Part shown: one piece after another, positions 1-11,900 of the stretch
Position numbering within the stretch: the first letter of the stretch is position 1
Layout of the letters: every line of letters begins with the position of its first letter
Assembly: GCA_958430865.1 (NCBI GenBank)
Contig: CAUDNR010002291.1
Span: 1 to 64,000 of the forward strand
Source: Entrophospora sp. SA101
Taxonomy: Eukaryota > Glomeromycota > Glomeromycetes > Entrophosporales > Entrophosporaceae
Length of the DNA: 64,000 nt
Reading direction: 5' to 3'
The notes under the pieces: model-generated
The model's database searches: none
Told to the model about the DNA's origin: nothing
Seen by the model: the letters and a program-made list of their open reading frames with translations, nothing else
Translations under genes and position numbers: made by a program

Positions 1-13
1 GGGTTCAGAATTG

Positions 14-69
14 GCCAGCATTATGTCGATATTTTGGTAATTCTGTTAACATTTCCGCATAATGCTGGT
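14..69. repeat. Short inverted repeat beside a truncated gene
   Basis: A 12-base arm GCCAGCATTATG at 14-25 is matched by CATAATGCTGGT near 58-69, with about 32 bases between. It lies directly upstream of a gene whose 5' exons are absent, so it is probably the end of a small DNA transposon that cut the gene. I see no target-site duplication because the window starts here. Confidence 0.45.
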
Positions 70-106
70 CAGTTTTAGGTTTACGTGAGATTTATTTTCC
101 TGATGT

Positions 107-553
107 ATGCTTATCTCTAAGGAAAGCAATAAATTATATGAACTTATGTATGCGGAATGTTTGCGAATTATCTGTACCATACAAAAAGAGGAAGCTGATA
201 GTATGAAATTATGGCGCGAAACGAATGATGGAATGTATTGGGCACTTAAAGGCCGTAGGGTAGAAAATAGCCAGTTTGGCATTGTTGGAGTACAAGTGTC
301 GGGTTGTAAATTACGTTTGAATGTTCTTATCAGAGATTCGGTCGAGGTGCATCGTTATTATAATTTGCGGGAATCTGAAATATCGATCAGATATTCAAAC
401 GATCCTTCTATTCTAGAGGAATTCATAAATACTTTGCTAATTTTACGGAATATCTTAATAGTTAATATGTCCTTATTACGTAGTACACGCCCACGTAGAT
501 CAAGTAGAAATTTAGAAGAAGATAGTTCAACTATATCATCTGATGTCGAATAA
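107..553 (+). pseudogene. 5'-truncated copy of a lineage-specific expanded family (copy L1)
   Basis: This 148-codon open frame is closely similar to the 3' exon of the gene at 24182-25430. Both contain YELMYAEC, RIICTIQKEE, the stretch ENSQFGIVGVQV and a C-terminal RPRRSSRNLE. L1 begins at the codons for LISKES and lacks the upstream exons visible in the other copy (those containing the MEDMVPP and GRRPDIM parts). An inverted repeat sits just before it. I recognise the pattern as an expanded family of arbuscular mycorrhizal fungi with no function known to me. It is probably a pseudogene, although this exon itself has no internal stop. Confidence 0.6.
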
Positions 554-865
554 ATATATATATATAGTTTTTTCCGATAATTTTTCTCTACATGCTGAGA
601 ATATTTGAATCGAGATTATTCGCTTTGAGATATCTACATAATCAAATACCTCATTTACATCTTGTGTCTTCTTATTTATAATAGTTATATGACCTTCATG
701 AATAATGTGATCATATTTACCCAGTTTTGATATTGCATATACTGTTTTGAGTTCATAGTAAATATGCCTAGAGTTTTTTCTTAGAATTGCGAGACATAGT
801 AATATATTATGTATAATGACGTATTGTATCAAAGCATTGAAATTCAATTTTTTTTTTCTTGGCAA
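536..865 (-). pseudogene. Decayed convergent partner of L1
   Basis: The C-terminal half of this frame (HITIINKKTQDVNEVFDYV) resembles the small gene at 23872-24103 (HITIINKNTQDTKATFDYV). The N-terminal part does not match, so the homologous frame has been disrupted. It overlaps the end of the L1 exon tail to tail, the same arrangement as in the other locus, so the pair was duplicated as a unit. Function unknown. Confidence 0.5.
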
Positions 866-2236
866 AAGTGATCGGCGTGGACAATGCTTATACGTTTCCT
901 AAAATCATCAGTTATTAATGTTAAAATAATTGTGGATTCTTTACTTACTGTTCATTGCAGATTAATAAATTCGTTACGACCATTTTTAATATTATCATTG
1001 ATATGGGGATATTTTTAAAAAATTGCAATTTAATAGCAAAATAGTAGTATTAAAAGTTACTGAGCAAATCAGTCACTATGTAGGAGTTTACGTTTATAAA
1101 TCTAATAAGCTAACACTAATACATGATTATCTGTAAGATACATATAATAATTATACCATTTCTATTGTGCTATTTTCTATTATAGAATAGATTTATAATT
1201 TTTTATTTTGCACCTTAATGATCGATATTGTTTATAATATCACCGAATGTTCTTTTATTTTTGAGTAGATTGAATCGATATAATACTGAAATAAGTTAAT
1301 TGCTAATAACAATAATTTTTTTTGCCATTAAATTATAATTTATTGTAGCAAACCAAAGGAATAATGTATAGTATTTAATGCAAACAGAAATATCTTGAAA
1401 TAGACAGGACATTTTTGTTTTATTATTAAAAAAAAGGAAAAAAAACCGATTAGATTAAAAAAGTTTCAATACACGTAAAAAGATAATACTTTCTATTTTA
1501 TATTTTTCAAGAGATAAAGAATATTATTAAATTGTCCATAATTTTGATAATTTCAGCTGAAATTCGTTTAGCTCTTGTTAATTTTTTAGTAAAAAATTTC
1601 TAGAGATTAAGGTTTGAATCATAATAGATAAATTTCTTATCAAGATAAAACTTTGTATGCATTTGTACATCGTTAACATAATGATTATTAATCATTATGT
1701 ACTAGAACAAACAATGTTAGCAAATATATTCATTAATGCTACCAGTCGATCGTTATTTCACAAAAATTAGATAATAAAAAATGTTGTGTCACGCGGTACC
1801 AATTTTTTTGTATATATATATGAAAAAATCGCCGAAAAATAATTGTGTAACTAAGCTTTATTAAGTAAAGCTATGATGCTGTCTAACAATAAAAACAACC
1901 CAGATTTAAAAAAACTCAAACCAATAATAATAAATAAATTTTTGAATGAGATACATGTAATAAAATATTTATTTACATGATACGAACCAATAAACCACGA
2001 AGAAAAATGTCCTATATTAATATACTGGCTTTAAATACCGATGATCTACGATGGATGCACAACGTTTGAGGTCAATGCTCATCCTCTCTTTTTTTTTTTT
2101 TCTGTTATTAATAAATAATAGAAAGAAAATAAATAGTTTCACACCATTTTCATTGGTTACCAAAATTAAGTTCAATTTTTGCAAATATAAAAAGGATGTT
2201 TTTTCGTCGGTCTTTTTTTAAATGAGTTAGATAAAA
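866..2236. other. AT-rich interval without recognisable gene
   Basis: No open frame of credible length and no tRNA-like or hairpin structure was seen on either strand. It ends in the upstream region of the GPCR-like gene, which includes a poly-T run near 2087-2101. Confidence 0.5.
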
Positions 2237-3860
2237 ATGAGAAGATTTTTTTTTATTTCTTTGTCGTTCCTTTATAATATAAATTTTGTTTTTTCACAAG
2301 ATGAAAGTCAAAAAACCGAAGATTACAGATATCCAAATAACGATCGTGTGGGATATTACGTTTTCTTAACATTCACTTTGATCACTTTGCATTTAAACTT
2401 AATAGGTAAATTTTTTAAATCGAATCAATTAATTTTGAAATGGTTTCGTTTTATTTTTAATTCATTGTATGAAATTTATTTACCATCAGGTTGTTGTTAC
2501 ATATTTTATTGGACTTTCATATACTGGAGAAGAATTGGATCACTCCCAATGGTTTTAAAAGTTCCATTTTATATCGCATGCAGCGACTCCTTAATAACAT
2601 TAAGCGAGCTCCCAGAATTTGTAATAAAATTACATATACTGTCTAATTTTTAATCAACCAACCAAACCAAATACCATAATAACATTTTTTTATTTTTTTA
2701 AATTTTTTTAAAAAAAGTATTATTTAGCAACGCATGGCAAACTTTTACCGGAACTTCAATGTAGAATTACTGGAGTGTTTGTAATATTAATTGTACTGGC
2801 AAACGTTTTGTTGGGAGCCTGTATTTCAATAAACACATTTATAAGGTAAATCGAGTTTTATGCATTGAATTGTAATCTTTCAAATACATTTTCGTTACAT
2901 AACATCATTTTTATTCTTATAAACTTTCAAAGGGTATGTTTAAATAAGCACCCAGGTTTAGGGAAATACGATTGGAAATTATTATCACCTGTCATAATAA
3001 TAAGTCTTATTTCTACGTCACCAAGTATCGAAAGGTCTGGATCTGACGAATTCTGGTAATTCATCATCATCATAATCATCATTGTTGTTGTTGTTTCGCC
3101 ACCGTAATTCACGAAATAACAACGCTAATTAATCAATTAGGTGTGGGTCTAGAGACTTGCAAGGCACGTTAATACTATTGACGTCAACTGTGGTCATAAT
3201 AACGTTTTGTTATGGAAGTATACTTTATAAAGTCAAAAAAATTGATCGACAAACATTAAACGGTAAAAAGCAAGGAAACATACGTACACGTGTATACAAA
3301 AAAATAGCTGGATATATTTTAATTTTGATTTTTCAGTAAGTGATTGAAACAAGTGAATTAAAAATTTAAAAAGAAACTATATTTTCATTTACATATAATA
3401 TATCGTTTTCTAGATGGGCTCCTTCTTTATCAAGATTTGTTTATATCTTGTTCTCGCCGACCACACCGACTTGGCTTTACATTTTAATAGGTGAATAATC
3501 AAATCTAAATATGCTTGCTTAATATATTCACGTATTTAACATGAATATATACAATATTTAGGCGTAACAATAAATTCAGGCGGTATCGCGAATGCCTGCA
3601 TGTATCACTTCCAAGAAGCATTTAAAGAAGAGTTCAACTCTTTTTCATTAAAAGGTACGATGGATGGTAGTAGTAACGAAAATAACCGTAGTGAAGACAA
3701 TAACAATAACAATGATGGTGGTGGTGATGGTGGTGGTGATGGTGATGGCGACGGTGATGACGATGGTATAAACAGCGAAACCTTAACAAAAGTAGAACTT
3801 CATGAAATACCAATTGCAACTAAAGTAGATTTTTATAATGACGATAATAATAAATTATGA
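2237..3860 (+). CDS. Fungal G-protein-coupled-receptor-like seven-helix protein (spliced)
   Basis: A predicted plasma-membrane receptor built from several exons. An N-terminal signal-like segment (MRRFFFISLSFLYNINFVFS) precedes hydrophobic helices, then a loop with GKYDWKLLSP, a helix pair around LILLTSTVVIITFCYGS, and an Arg/Lys-rich loop (KIDRQTLNGKKQGNIRTR). Final helices contain QWAPSLSRFVYILFSP and TWLYILIGVTINSGGIANA; the tail is Asn/Asp/Gly-rich. Well supported junctions join 2845/2933, 3055/3141, 3335/3414 and 3490/3562, all GT-AG and in phase. An 84-nt stop-free stretch 2406-2489 has good splice signals and may be removed or retained. The junction near 2630/2718 is uncertain. The pattern fits the Git3/Dicty_CAR-like receptors of fungi; the ligand cannot be told. 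The stop is TGA at 3858-3860. Confidence 0.7.
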
Positions 3861-4458
3861 ACATTTTTATATTTAACAATTATTGAAGTGTTGACTGATT
3901 ATTTTTCGTTAAATAACAAATCAAAAATATATAGCTAAAAAATATATGATAATCCATTATGAATAAGTTATAGATGGAACTTTATTTCATATTATTAATA
4001 TTAATATTAATGTTATTGGTGTCGGTCGGTGACCGTCACGCTTTTTTCCTTTTTTTCTTTCTTCGTCTTTAATATGTATCGATGAATTGTTTTGTAAGAT
4101 TTTAAACAAAATATATATTGACCATAATCATTATCTTCAAAAATCAGCCAGAAGTTTAATTGTAAAAAATAGCCAAATCATTTTCAAAACACAAGAAGAG
4201 CCTTTATTTTACAAATCGACACAGACAATAAGATAAATCGTGGACCAATTAATTTCATTGGTCAATGTTAGTACACAGTGAATGACTTATAAATTCATCA
4301 ATTCGAGGTTGTCTTTTTCTTGGATATTCCTATATATAAGAAATTTCTCTTTTCAACTTTAATACCATTTTTTTGAATGTTTAAAATAGCAAATGATCAG
4401 GATTTTACAGCATGGTTAAAAATCCTTTTATGGATAGATTTGCAAGTCACGATTACTA

Positions 4459-4569
4459 CCGTAAAGTCTGGAAAGATAGCATCCCCTTTTTACATATGTG
4501 TAACATTTTTTTTTATATTGACGCTCAATTGTTTTAAAGTAGGGGGTGCTATCTTTCCAGACTTTACGG
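4459..4569. mobile_element. MITE with near-perfect terminal inverted repeats and TA target duplication
   Basis: The ends are CCGTAAAGTCTGGAAAGATA and its complement, about 27 bases with one mismatch. They are flanked by TA at 4457-4458 and 4570-4571. The element is 111 bp with no coding capacity, which fits a Tc1/mariner-type miniature element. Confidence 0.85.
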
Positions 4570-5072
4570 TATTGATATTTCTACAATTTATATGTATAAA
4601 GTATTTTAAAATCGAAAAAAGGACCTATTATAAAAACATGTAAAACATGGGACACACCACATAATTACTATATCTCAAATTTTACCAGATATTCTTGTTT
4701 CTAGAACCGGTGGTCGTTTTACGAGTTTATTTGTAATAAAGTTGACTCTGAATTTCATTTATTTCAGTCATAGTACCTAAATTTGTTAATGATCTACATC
4801 TTTTAATTCCCGCCAACTAAGAAAAGTCATAGAATAATAGTGTTTAAACATGCTACTTTTTGTGTTCTCATGTACAATCGAGCTAATTTAGCTATTATTA
4901 GAACGTGTAAGAGGTCAGTTGATATATTTGTGCGATTATATACAGGATATCAAAATTGGATTAACTACACATGGTTTAGATTCTTGTTAAAAATCATGCA
5001 TATTAAATGGGGGGTTTTCCAGAAAAATCGGGCTCTGAGAATAATATATAAAATTTTTTTGAAAAAAAAATA

Positions 5073-5977
5073 CAGCGAGTCTCGCTCGGTATAACGGGAT
5101 ATGTTTGTTACAGTAAATTTATCCGCTATACTGAGTCATCCGTAACACCGAGATATCCATAAAAAATCGAATTTTTGACTAAATCATGTGATACATGTTA
5201 CGTAAAAAATTTTTATTTTTAATAATATGAATGCAAATAATAATGATGATAATAAAAATACAGTTGGTAAAAAATTAAAAAAAAAAACAATTCATTCACT
5301 TAAAACGTTGACATTATAATGATCTTCCATTCTTGTTTGCGCTTGTTCTTGAGAATTTTTGCAAGAAATTTCACTTTTTATTCTTTTGACATTTCTAATT
5401 ACTTGAAAATCAATATATAAAATTTCTTGCTTTACATATTAAGTATAGTTTCCGGAGCTTTTATAGCTTTCATATTAATGACCATCATCTCAGGTTCATT
5501 TGTTTCATTTGTTTCATCGTTATCAACTTCACTTTGTCCTTTTACAATATTTACGATTTTAGCATATATTGATGGTGTCATTGCCAAGAAATAGCTAGAA
5601 ATATGTTAGATTAAATTGTGGATGTATTGCTGATTATTACAATTTATTTCTAATTACTACTTTTTTTAAAATCCTTGTCCGCTTTTTCGATAGTTTGTAA
5701 TTGCATAGTAATTTAGCAAAGAATAAAAAGCGGAAATTAATTATTAAAATAGTAATATTTACGTTCTTAATATTAATATTTAATAATTGCGCGTCATTAC
5801 TTTTATTAGCCCAAAATAGTAAGGATCATTGTTATACGTATATCAAAAAAAATTTATTACAAGTGACATATAAAAAATATCCGGTAAACCGAATTTATAA
5901 AATTGTTATAGAAAAATTTGGGTTTGAAATTTTATCCGCTAAACCCCCAAATCTGGTCCGCTATACCGAGACTCACT
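5073..5977. mobile_element. Non-autonomous pogo/Tigger-like DNA element
   Basis: The left end reads CAGCGAGTCTCGCTCGGTAT and the right end, reversed, reads CAGTGAGTCTCGGTATAGCG. Both have the CAG(T)...CTCG..TATA..CGG pattern of pogo/Tigger terminal repeats. Subterminal copies of TCCGCTATAC occur at both ends. No transposase frame remains. The left flank is TA; a clean right TA duplication is not obvious. A second motif of the same style, CAGTCGGCGCTCGATATAG, starts at 5982. Confidence 0.6.
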
Positions 5978-5981
5978 GTGT

Positions 5982-6165
5982 ACAGTCGGCGCTCGATATA
6001 GTGTACCTACTATATAGTAAATCACACGATATAGCAAAGTTGGAAAATTTCCCATTTCATTACATATAAATTCTGCTCGATATAGTGATTTTTAATATAA
6101 ACTCTCGATATATATAATGAAGTTTTACTTGGTACCCATTATATTAACTAGAGCTCGATATAGTA
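5982..6165. repeat. Direct repeats of a GCTCGATATAGT motif
   Basis: CTCGATATAGT or a close form occurs near 5991, 6073, 6096 and 6151. This looks like the remains of another pogo-type element next to the one at 5073-5977. No coding content. Confidence 0.4.
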
Positions 6166-6349
6166 AAGTCTTTATTAAAATTTTGTCGATCATTACTTAA
6201 TATTAATATTAATTGTATTAAATAATAAATTTGAATTTAGTAATTTGTCGCAAAAAATTTTTCATTGACATCATTAATATTAACATTAATATGAATTTGG
6301 TAGTTTGTCGCAAAAAAAATTTTAAATTTAGTAATAATATTGGAAAATA

Positions 6350-6556
6350 AAAATAATTGAATTTAGTAATGTGTCGCGAAAAATAAAGCAATTGAATTTA
6401 GTAATATCTTGCGAAAAATAAAATAATTGAATTTAGTAATATCTTGCGAAAAATAAAATAATTTAATTTAGTAATGTCTCACGGGAAATAAAATAATTGA
6501 ATTTAGTAATGTCTCGCGAAAAATAAGGTAATGTGTCGCGAAAAAACAATTTAGTA
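6350..6556. repeat. Tandem repeat, period about 35 bp
   Basis: About six degenerate units follow the pattern AATTTAGTAATGTCTCGCGA then AAAATAAAATAATTG. Unit variants are TGTGTCGCG, ATCTTGCG and GTCTCACG. Two more divergent units lie upstream between 6230 and 6350. Confidence 0.8.
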
Positions 6557-6665
6557 ATAGGGGTGTTCAAAGTTGTTCCGTTCCTGTTTCCTGTTCCTTG
6601 TTACACAGTCAAAATTAAATTTTATTGACTGATCAGAAGGAACAGGAAACGGAACAAATTTGTTG
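6557..6665. repeat. hAT-like terminal sequence with internal hairpin, cut by block A
   Basis: TAGGGGTGTTCAAAG resembles hAT-type terminal repeats. Inside it, GTTCCGTTCCTGTTTCCTGT pairs with AGGAACAGGAAACGGAACAA to form a long hairpin. I find no matching right end before the block A junction at 6711, so the element appears to be interrupted there. Confidence 0.45.
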
Positions 6666-7135
6666 TTTCTCCTTGTTTCCACTTCCAAATTTGGAAACGA
6701 TTTTAAAAAAAAAAATGGTAATCCAAACTCGAAAATTAGAAAGCAAAATTCAACAAATTAAGCTAGATAAAACCTGAAAGTAAAGGTGAAAGAGATGAAA
6801 GAAAAGTAAGCTCCAATTATTCTGTATGGAAGTTATTGAATAGGAAAAGAATAATGAAAGCACATTGTGACATAATGTTCGCATTGTCTAGTTTTGTCAC
6901 AGCATTGCCCACTTATTAAATTTGTTAAGACCACTATCAACTCTAATCTAAAGTGACCAGGATTTTCAGCCACTCTTGTATCTTTGAAAGATATTCAAAT
7001 TTTTGCTTCTGATACCCAAGGTCTGTTACATTTCGGCGGCTTTAACGCCGGAAATTATCGTTCCCGTGTTACAAGCATACAATAGTAATAGTAATAGTAT
7101 TTTTTGTGGCACAATTGAATTTTTTTAAAAAAAAA

Positions 7136-7639
7136 ATGTCAAGTCATCCATATGTAAAAGCATTGTTTGCAGGCACCTCAATAATCGGATTTGGATATTT
7201 ATTAATGAAATTTTCAACACCAACCAGAGAGCAAATATATGAAGTTATTATTTTTAATATATAATTGATGTATTTTTTAAATTATTATATAAATTTTTTG
7301 GATTTTATTTTATTAGAAATTATCACCTGAAGTTAAACATTCAATCGAAGGTCCTGAAAATCAAGAAAGAATGAAGCAAATCATGACAGTAATGAGAAAA
7401 GCTGCAGAAACTGATAAAACAAGTAAAAAAAAGCCATTTCATACATGGGAACTGTGCCAATAAAATATGGTTCTGGCAAAAACTAAAAATTGTTGGCACA
7501 ATCCCATTTATTTATAATTTAAGATTATTATTATTATTTAATGTTACTAATGTCATAACAAATTAATTCACTATTAGTATTTGATCCTAAACAATTGATC
7601 GAAGAGATTAAAAAAGAAAAAGAAAAAGAAAATAAATAG
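7136..7639 (+). CDS. CBP4-like mitochondrial cytochrome bc1 assembly factor
   Basis: A small mitochondrial inner-membrane protein of 91 residues from three exons (7136-7243, 7317-7422, 7578-7639), all GT-AG with phases that fit. It starts with a single hydrophobic helix (ALFAGTSIIGFGYLLMKFST), then PTREQIYEKLSPEVK and a charged Lys/Glu tail. CBP4 proteins (assembly of cytochrome b into complex III) show the same plan: one N-terminal helix followed by a T-P-[ST]-x-E-Q...LSPE motif and a basic/acidic C-terminus, and a similar length. The assignment rests on pattern only. Confidence 0.6.
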
Positions 7640-8942
7640 ATTATATAAAATACAATTTATAATAATAATAACAATAACAATAAAATTATTGGCTATAACC
7701 ATTTAACATTTGCAATAATAAGGTTACATTTTGATCATACCAATCTCTTGGTGATATTGACATATAAAAATTGTTTCTAATTTTATTTTTAAATATTTTT
7801 TATATATCCAGACTAAAGGTCAAAAAAATTATGCAAAGATAAGTGAGGAAACATAAAATCTGAGTTGAGGCATTCCTGCAAATTTATGGTCTGATTGAGA
7901 TTTTACTATATCATCTTTTATTGGATGTGTGATTTCTATATCACTGCAATACCTTTAATGGCCAATATAATTAAGATTCAGATTATTGTTAAGATTTGAG
8001 ATTGTAAAAACAGCCAAATGTATTCTGTTAAATTTATTGTAATCAAGAAATCAAGAAATCTGTAACCTGATGATTTCAGTCAAGTGACAAGACAAGAATT
8101 TTCACTTGAATCAATTAATCAAATAATAACTATAACTTCTTGTTTGAGTATGATGATACCCATGTATTTTTATTGCCATCATTATATGCAATCATAAACA
8201 TATGTAAACCTATACAATGATCCTGGTTCTTTATTTAATTTTGAATCACAAGGTGTAATGCCATCAGAACTTTTCAAAATTAGCAACAGAAACAGTGTAT
8301 TCAGGTGGAGATGGCAAATGCCCTTCATCTCCTTCTGGTGATAATGATGATTTACTTGAGTCATAATAATAATTCTTCTTTTGTTTTTGTTGTTAAGTAA
8401 ATGTGAATTCACTATTATTATTTTCTCTAACAACAACTTTACCAGGTGATTGAATATTTCTTTCAAATGAATTCTTATCAATTACAGAGTTGTTGTTAAT
8501 GGGATATAAGGGTTGATTATTATTATTTGATAATTAGAACCAGTATCTTGGAATATTTTAGCATTTCTTGCACGTTATAATAATAAATATATAGCAAAGA
8601 AATTTTTTTAAAGGTGTTAATAAGAATATTATCTGTAAAAATTATTTATTAAAAAATTATATGTTTACTATGTAGTGAATTTAAGTCTTTGTGTATTGTA
8701 CTAGTACTTTGTTAAAATAAATGGAACAATTTCTCCTTGTTGAATTCCATTGACTAAACGTTCAATTTAAAATCTTTCCAAATCATAAACTCCGTTCAAA
8801 TTTAACTCTATATAGTAACAGCATGCAAATTTTTTTTGAATATCAGAAATTTTTGTCGGTTTTTAAATCATGTGATTTGAGATTATCAACAAATTTTTTA
8901 TAAATATTGGGTGGGAGCTTTTTTGATTATAACAAAATAAAA
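7640..8942. other. Intergenic, no supported gene
   Basis: A 99-codon reverse frame at 8182-8481 has no recognisable domain, splice context or codon bias, and I treat it as chance. Simple sequences (AATAATAATAACAATAAC) occur near 7660. An exact copy lies at 26930-28232. Confidence 0.5.
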
Positions 8943-11900
8943 ATGTCTTCAAGTTTTAACACACTCGAGAGAGAAAAATTGTTTTTAAATCCAAATTCAA
9001 AGAAATTCGGTGTACCTAGATTACAAGAAATAGTAAAGCCTCATGTTGATTCGTTTAATTGTTTATTAGAACCTCCTACAAAAAGCTTGTTGAATTTTGC
9101 TATTGATGATATTGGAGTTCGGGAAATTTTTGATGTTCCCGTTGATAGTCTTGTAGCAGGAAATAAATTATCAAGTAATAATATTTTATTTGAATTTACT
9201 TTTAATTAATTTTACATGTACATTTTAATTGAGTATATGACATTATTTATTTGGAAAACAAAAGTATGGATTGATGAAGTAAATATTGCAAGGCCATTAT
9301 TGCCAGAAAATGTTAGTGTTAGACTTACTAGTACAAGATTAATATATCCTACAGAGGTACTATCATTTATTTATAATATGTCAGCCATTTTATAATATAT
9401 ACGTATATATATATAAATTGATATATATAATTTTGATTAATTTAGTGCCGTGAAAGATTGACAACTTATGCAGGAAGGATGACTATTAAATTGTGTTGGA
9501 AAGTAAATGATGGGCCTGTTAATATCGAATCTAAGTATATGGGAATGGTTCCTATAATGGTCAAAGTAATTTGATAAATTTTATTAAACATTTGATATAT
9601 TATCATTAAATTATAATGTTCTTATTCTTGCTATTTCGTATTACTCCTTAATTAAGTCTAATCGATGTAATTTACAAAATCTTTATTCAAAACAATTGAT
9701 CCAACATCATGAAGAATCGGAAGAAATGGGCGGATATTTCATAGTAAATGGAATAGAGAAAATCATTCGTCTTTTAATGGTTCAAAGACGTAATTATGTA
9801 ATGGCACTCGTTCGTCCCTCATTTGCAAATAGGGGTACAAATTATTCAGAATATGGAGTAACAATTAGATGTGCTAAGCCTGATCAAACAACATTTACAA
9901 ATACATTACATTATTTAAAAGATGGTGGTTGTAATTTAAGATTTTCTTGGAGAAAAAACGAATATGTCATTCCAGTTATTTGGGTACTAAAGGTATTAAC
10001 ATAATATCATTTTCTATAAAAATCTTAAAACAAAAAATATATTTACTACTCATTATCATCACTTACTAAAAAAAAAAAAGGCACTTTGTGATGTTACCGA
10101 TAAAGAAATATTTGAGATGTTGATGCAAGGAAATTTTGATAATACATTTTTAGCAGATCGTATTGAATTAATGCTTGTGAATTTCCGGGGATATAATATC
10201 CTGAAACAAGATCAATGTGTTTCCTTGCTAGGTGAAAAATTCCGGATAATATTTTCATTTCCAAGTTTTTATTCCAATAAAAAGGTTGGAGAATACATGT
10301 TAAAAAAAGTGATATTAGTTCATCTTAAAAATAATAGAGATAAATTTAATTTATTATGGTAAATATATACATATACACACGTATGATTTTATTTTTCATT
10401 TAATAATTTACTTACTATTTTGATATATTTTTTTGAACCTTTTTAAAAAACAAGTTTTATGATTCATAAACTTTATTCTCTTGCTGCAGGAAAATGTTGC
10501 CCAGACAATCCTGACTCGCCACAAAATCAAGAAATTCTTTTAAGTGGATATTTATATGCAATTATTATCAAAGAAAAGTTATCAGATTTTCTTTATGAAA
10601 TTCGTAGTACAGTAACTACGCAACTTAGATCAGGAAAAGAAGTAAACTTTAATGATAGTAAGTAAACTATTGATTTATTATTCTATTTTGATTTCTCAAG
10701 TTAATTTATATTAAAAAAATTTTTATATAGAAAAATATATAAATAATCTATTCGCAAAAATTCCTTGCGATATTGGAAAGAAATTATCGTATTTCTTAGC
10801 AACAGGGAATCTTATATCACGTACAGGATTAGATTTAATGCAGGTATTTATTGAAAAGTTTTTTCTTTCTTAATTATTATTAAATCCCTCCATGTTAATT
10901 AATTTATACATTATTATTACTTGTCGATTTTTCAGACTTCCGGTTATACAATAGTTGCTGAAAAACTTAATTTCTACAGGTTCATTTCACATTTTCAATG
11001 TGTTCATCGTGGTTCTTTCTTTACTGAGTTAAAAACCACAACAGTAAGAAAACTCTTGCCTGAATCTTGGGGTATCTATCTATTTTATTTATTTATTTTA
11101 ATTTTTTTAAATTATAAAAATCAATTCACAAAGACTAAACATCAAAAATTTTTTTTTGAAGGATTCATTTGTCCAGTCCACACACCAGATGGTACTCCTT
11201 GCGGATTACTTAATCATTTTTCACATGCTTGTAGAATAGTTACCGAAAGACTTAATACAAATGATTTACCAGAAATATTATACATGTTAGGTGTACAAGA
11301 AGCTATTTCTTCAGATTATTCACATAAACCTAAAAAAAATCAATTATGTGTTCAGTTGGATGGGAAAATTCTTGGGTGGTGTGAAAACAAATTTTCTGGG
11401 AAGCTTATAGTCATACTACGATCAATGAAATATGATAAGAAAAAAAAAGTATTTATATATACGATAATAAATACGATATAATTATTATTGTTTTATTACA
11501 TTATAATTTAATTAATTATGTTCGTATATTATATATAAATCAACATGTAAAGGTACCTCTTGATCTTGAAATTGGTTATGTTCCTACTTCGAATGGAGGT
11601 CAATACCCAGGCATTTATCTATTTTCATCACAAGCACGTATGATGCGGCCAGTTAGATATTTGGCTAATAATAACATTGATATGGTTGGTTCATTTGAAC
11701 AGGTAAATTTTTTAAGGAATTTTTAATTAATATATATATATATATTGTATTTATCTAACAATATATATACAATAAATATAGGTATATATGAATATTGCTT
11801 GTACGAATGAAGATATAGTTGAAGGAGTCACAACTCATCAAGAGATTTCTCCGACAAACATTCTAAGTATTCTTGCTAATTTAACACCATTTTCTGATTA

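Noticed and set aside
3634..3819. His-rich reverse ORF
   Set aside because: Antisense reading of the Asn/Asp/Gly-rich tail of the GPCR-like gene.
4377..4643. 88-codon forward ORF
   Set aside because: It spans the MITE at 4459-4569, so the frame is fortuitous.
5701..6069. 122-codon ORF with a hydrophobic N-terminus
   Set aside because: Runs through the pogo-like element end and the next repeat; non-ATG start; no family.
8182..8481. 99-codon reverse ORF (and its copy at 27472-27771)
   Set aside because: Low-complexity composition, no domain, no splice or promoter context; identical only because the whole block is duplicated.
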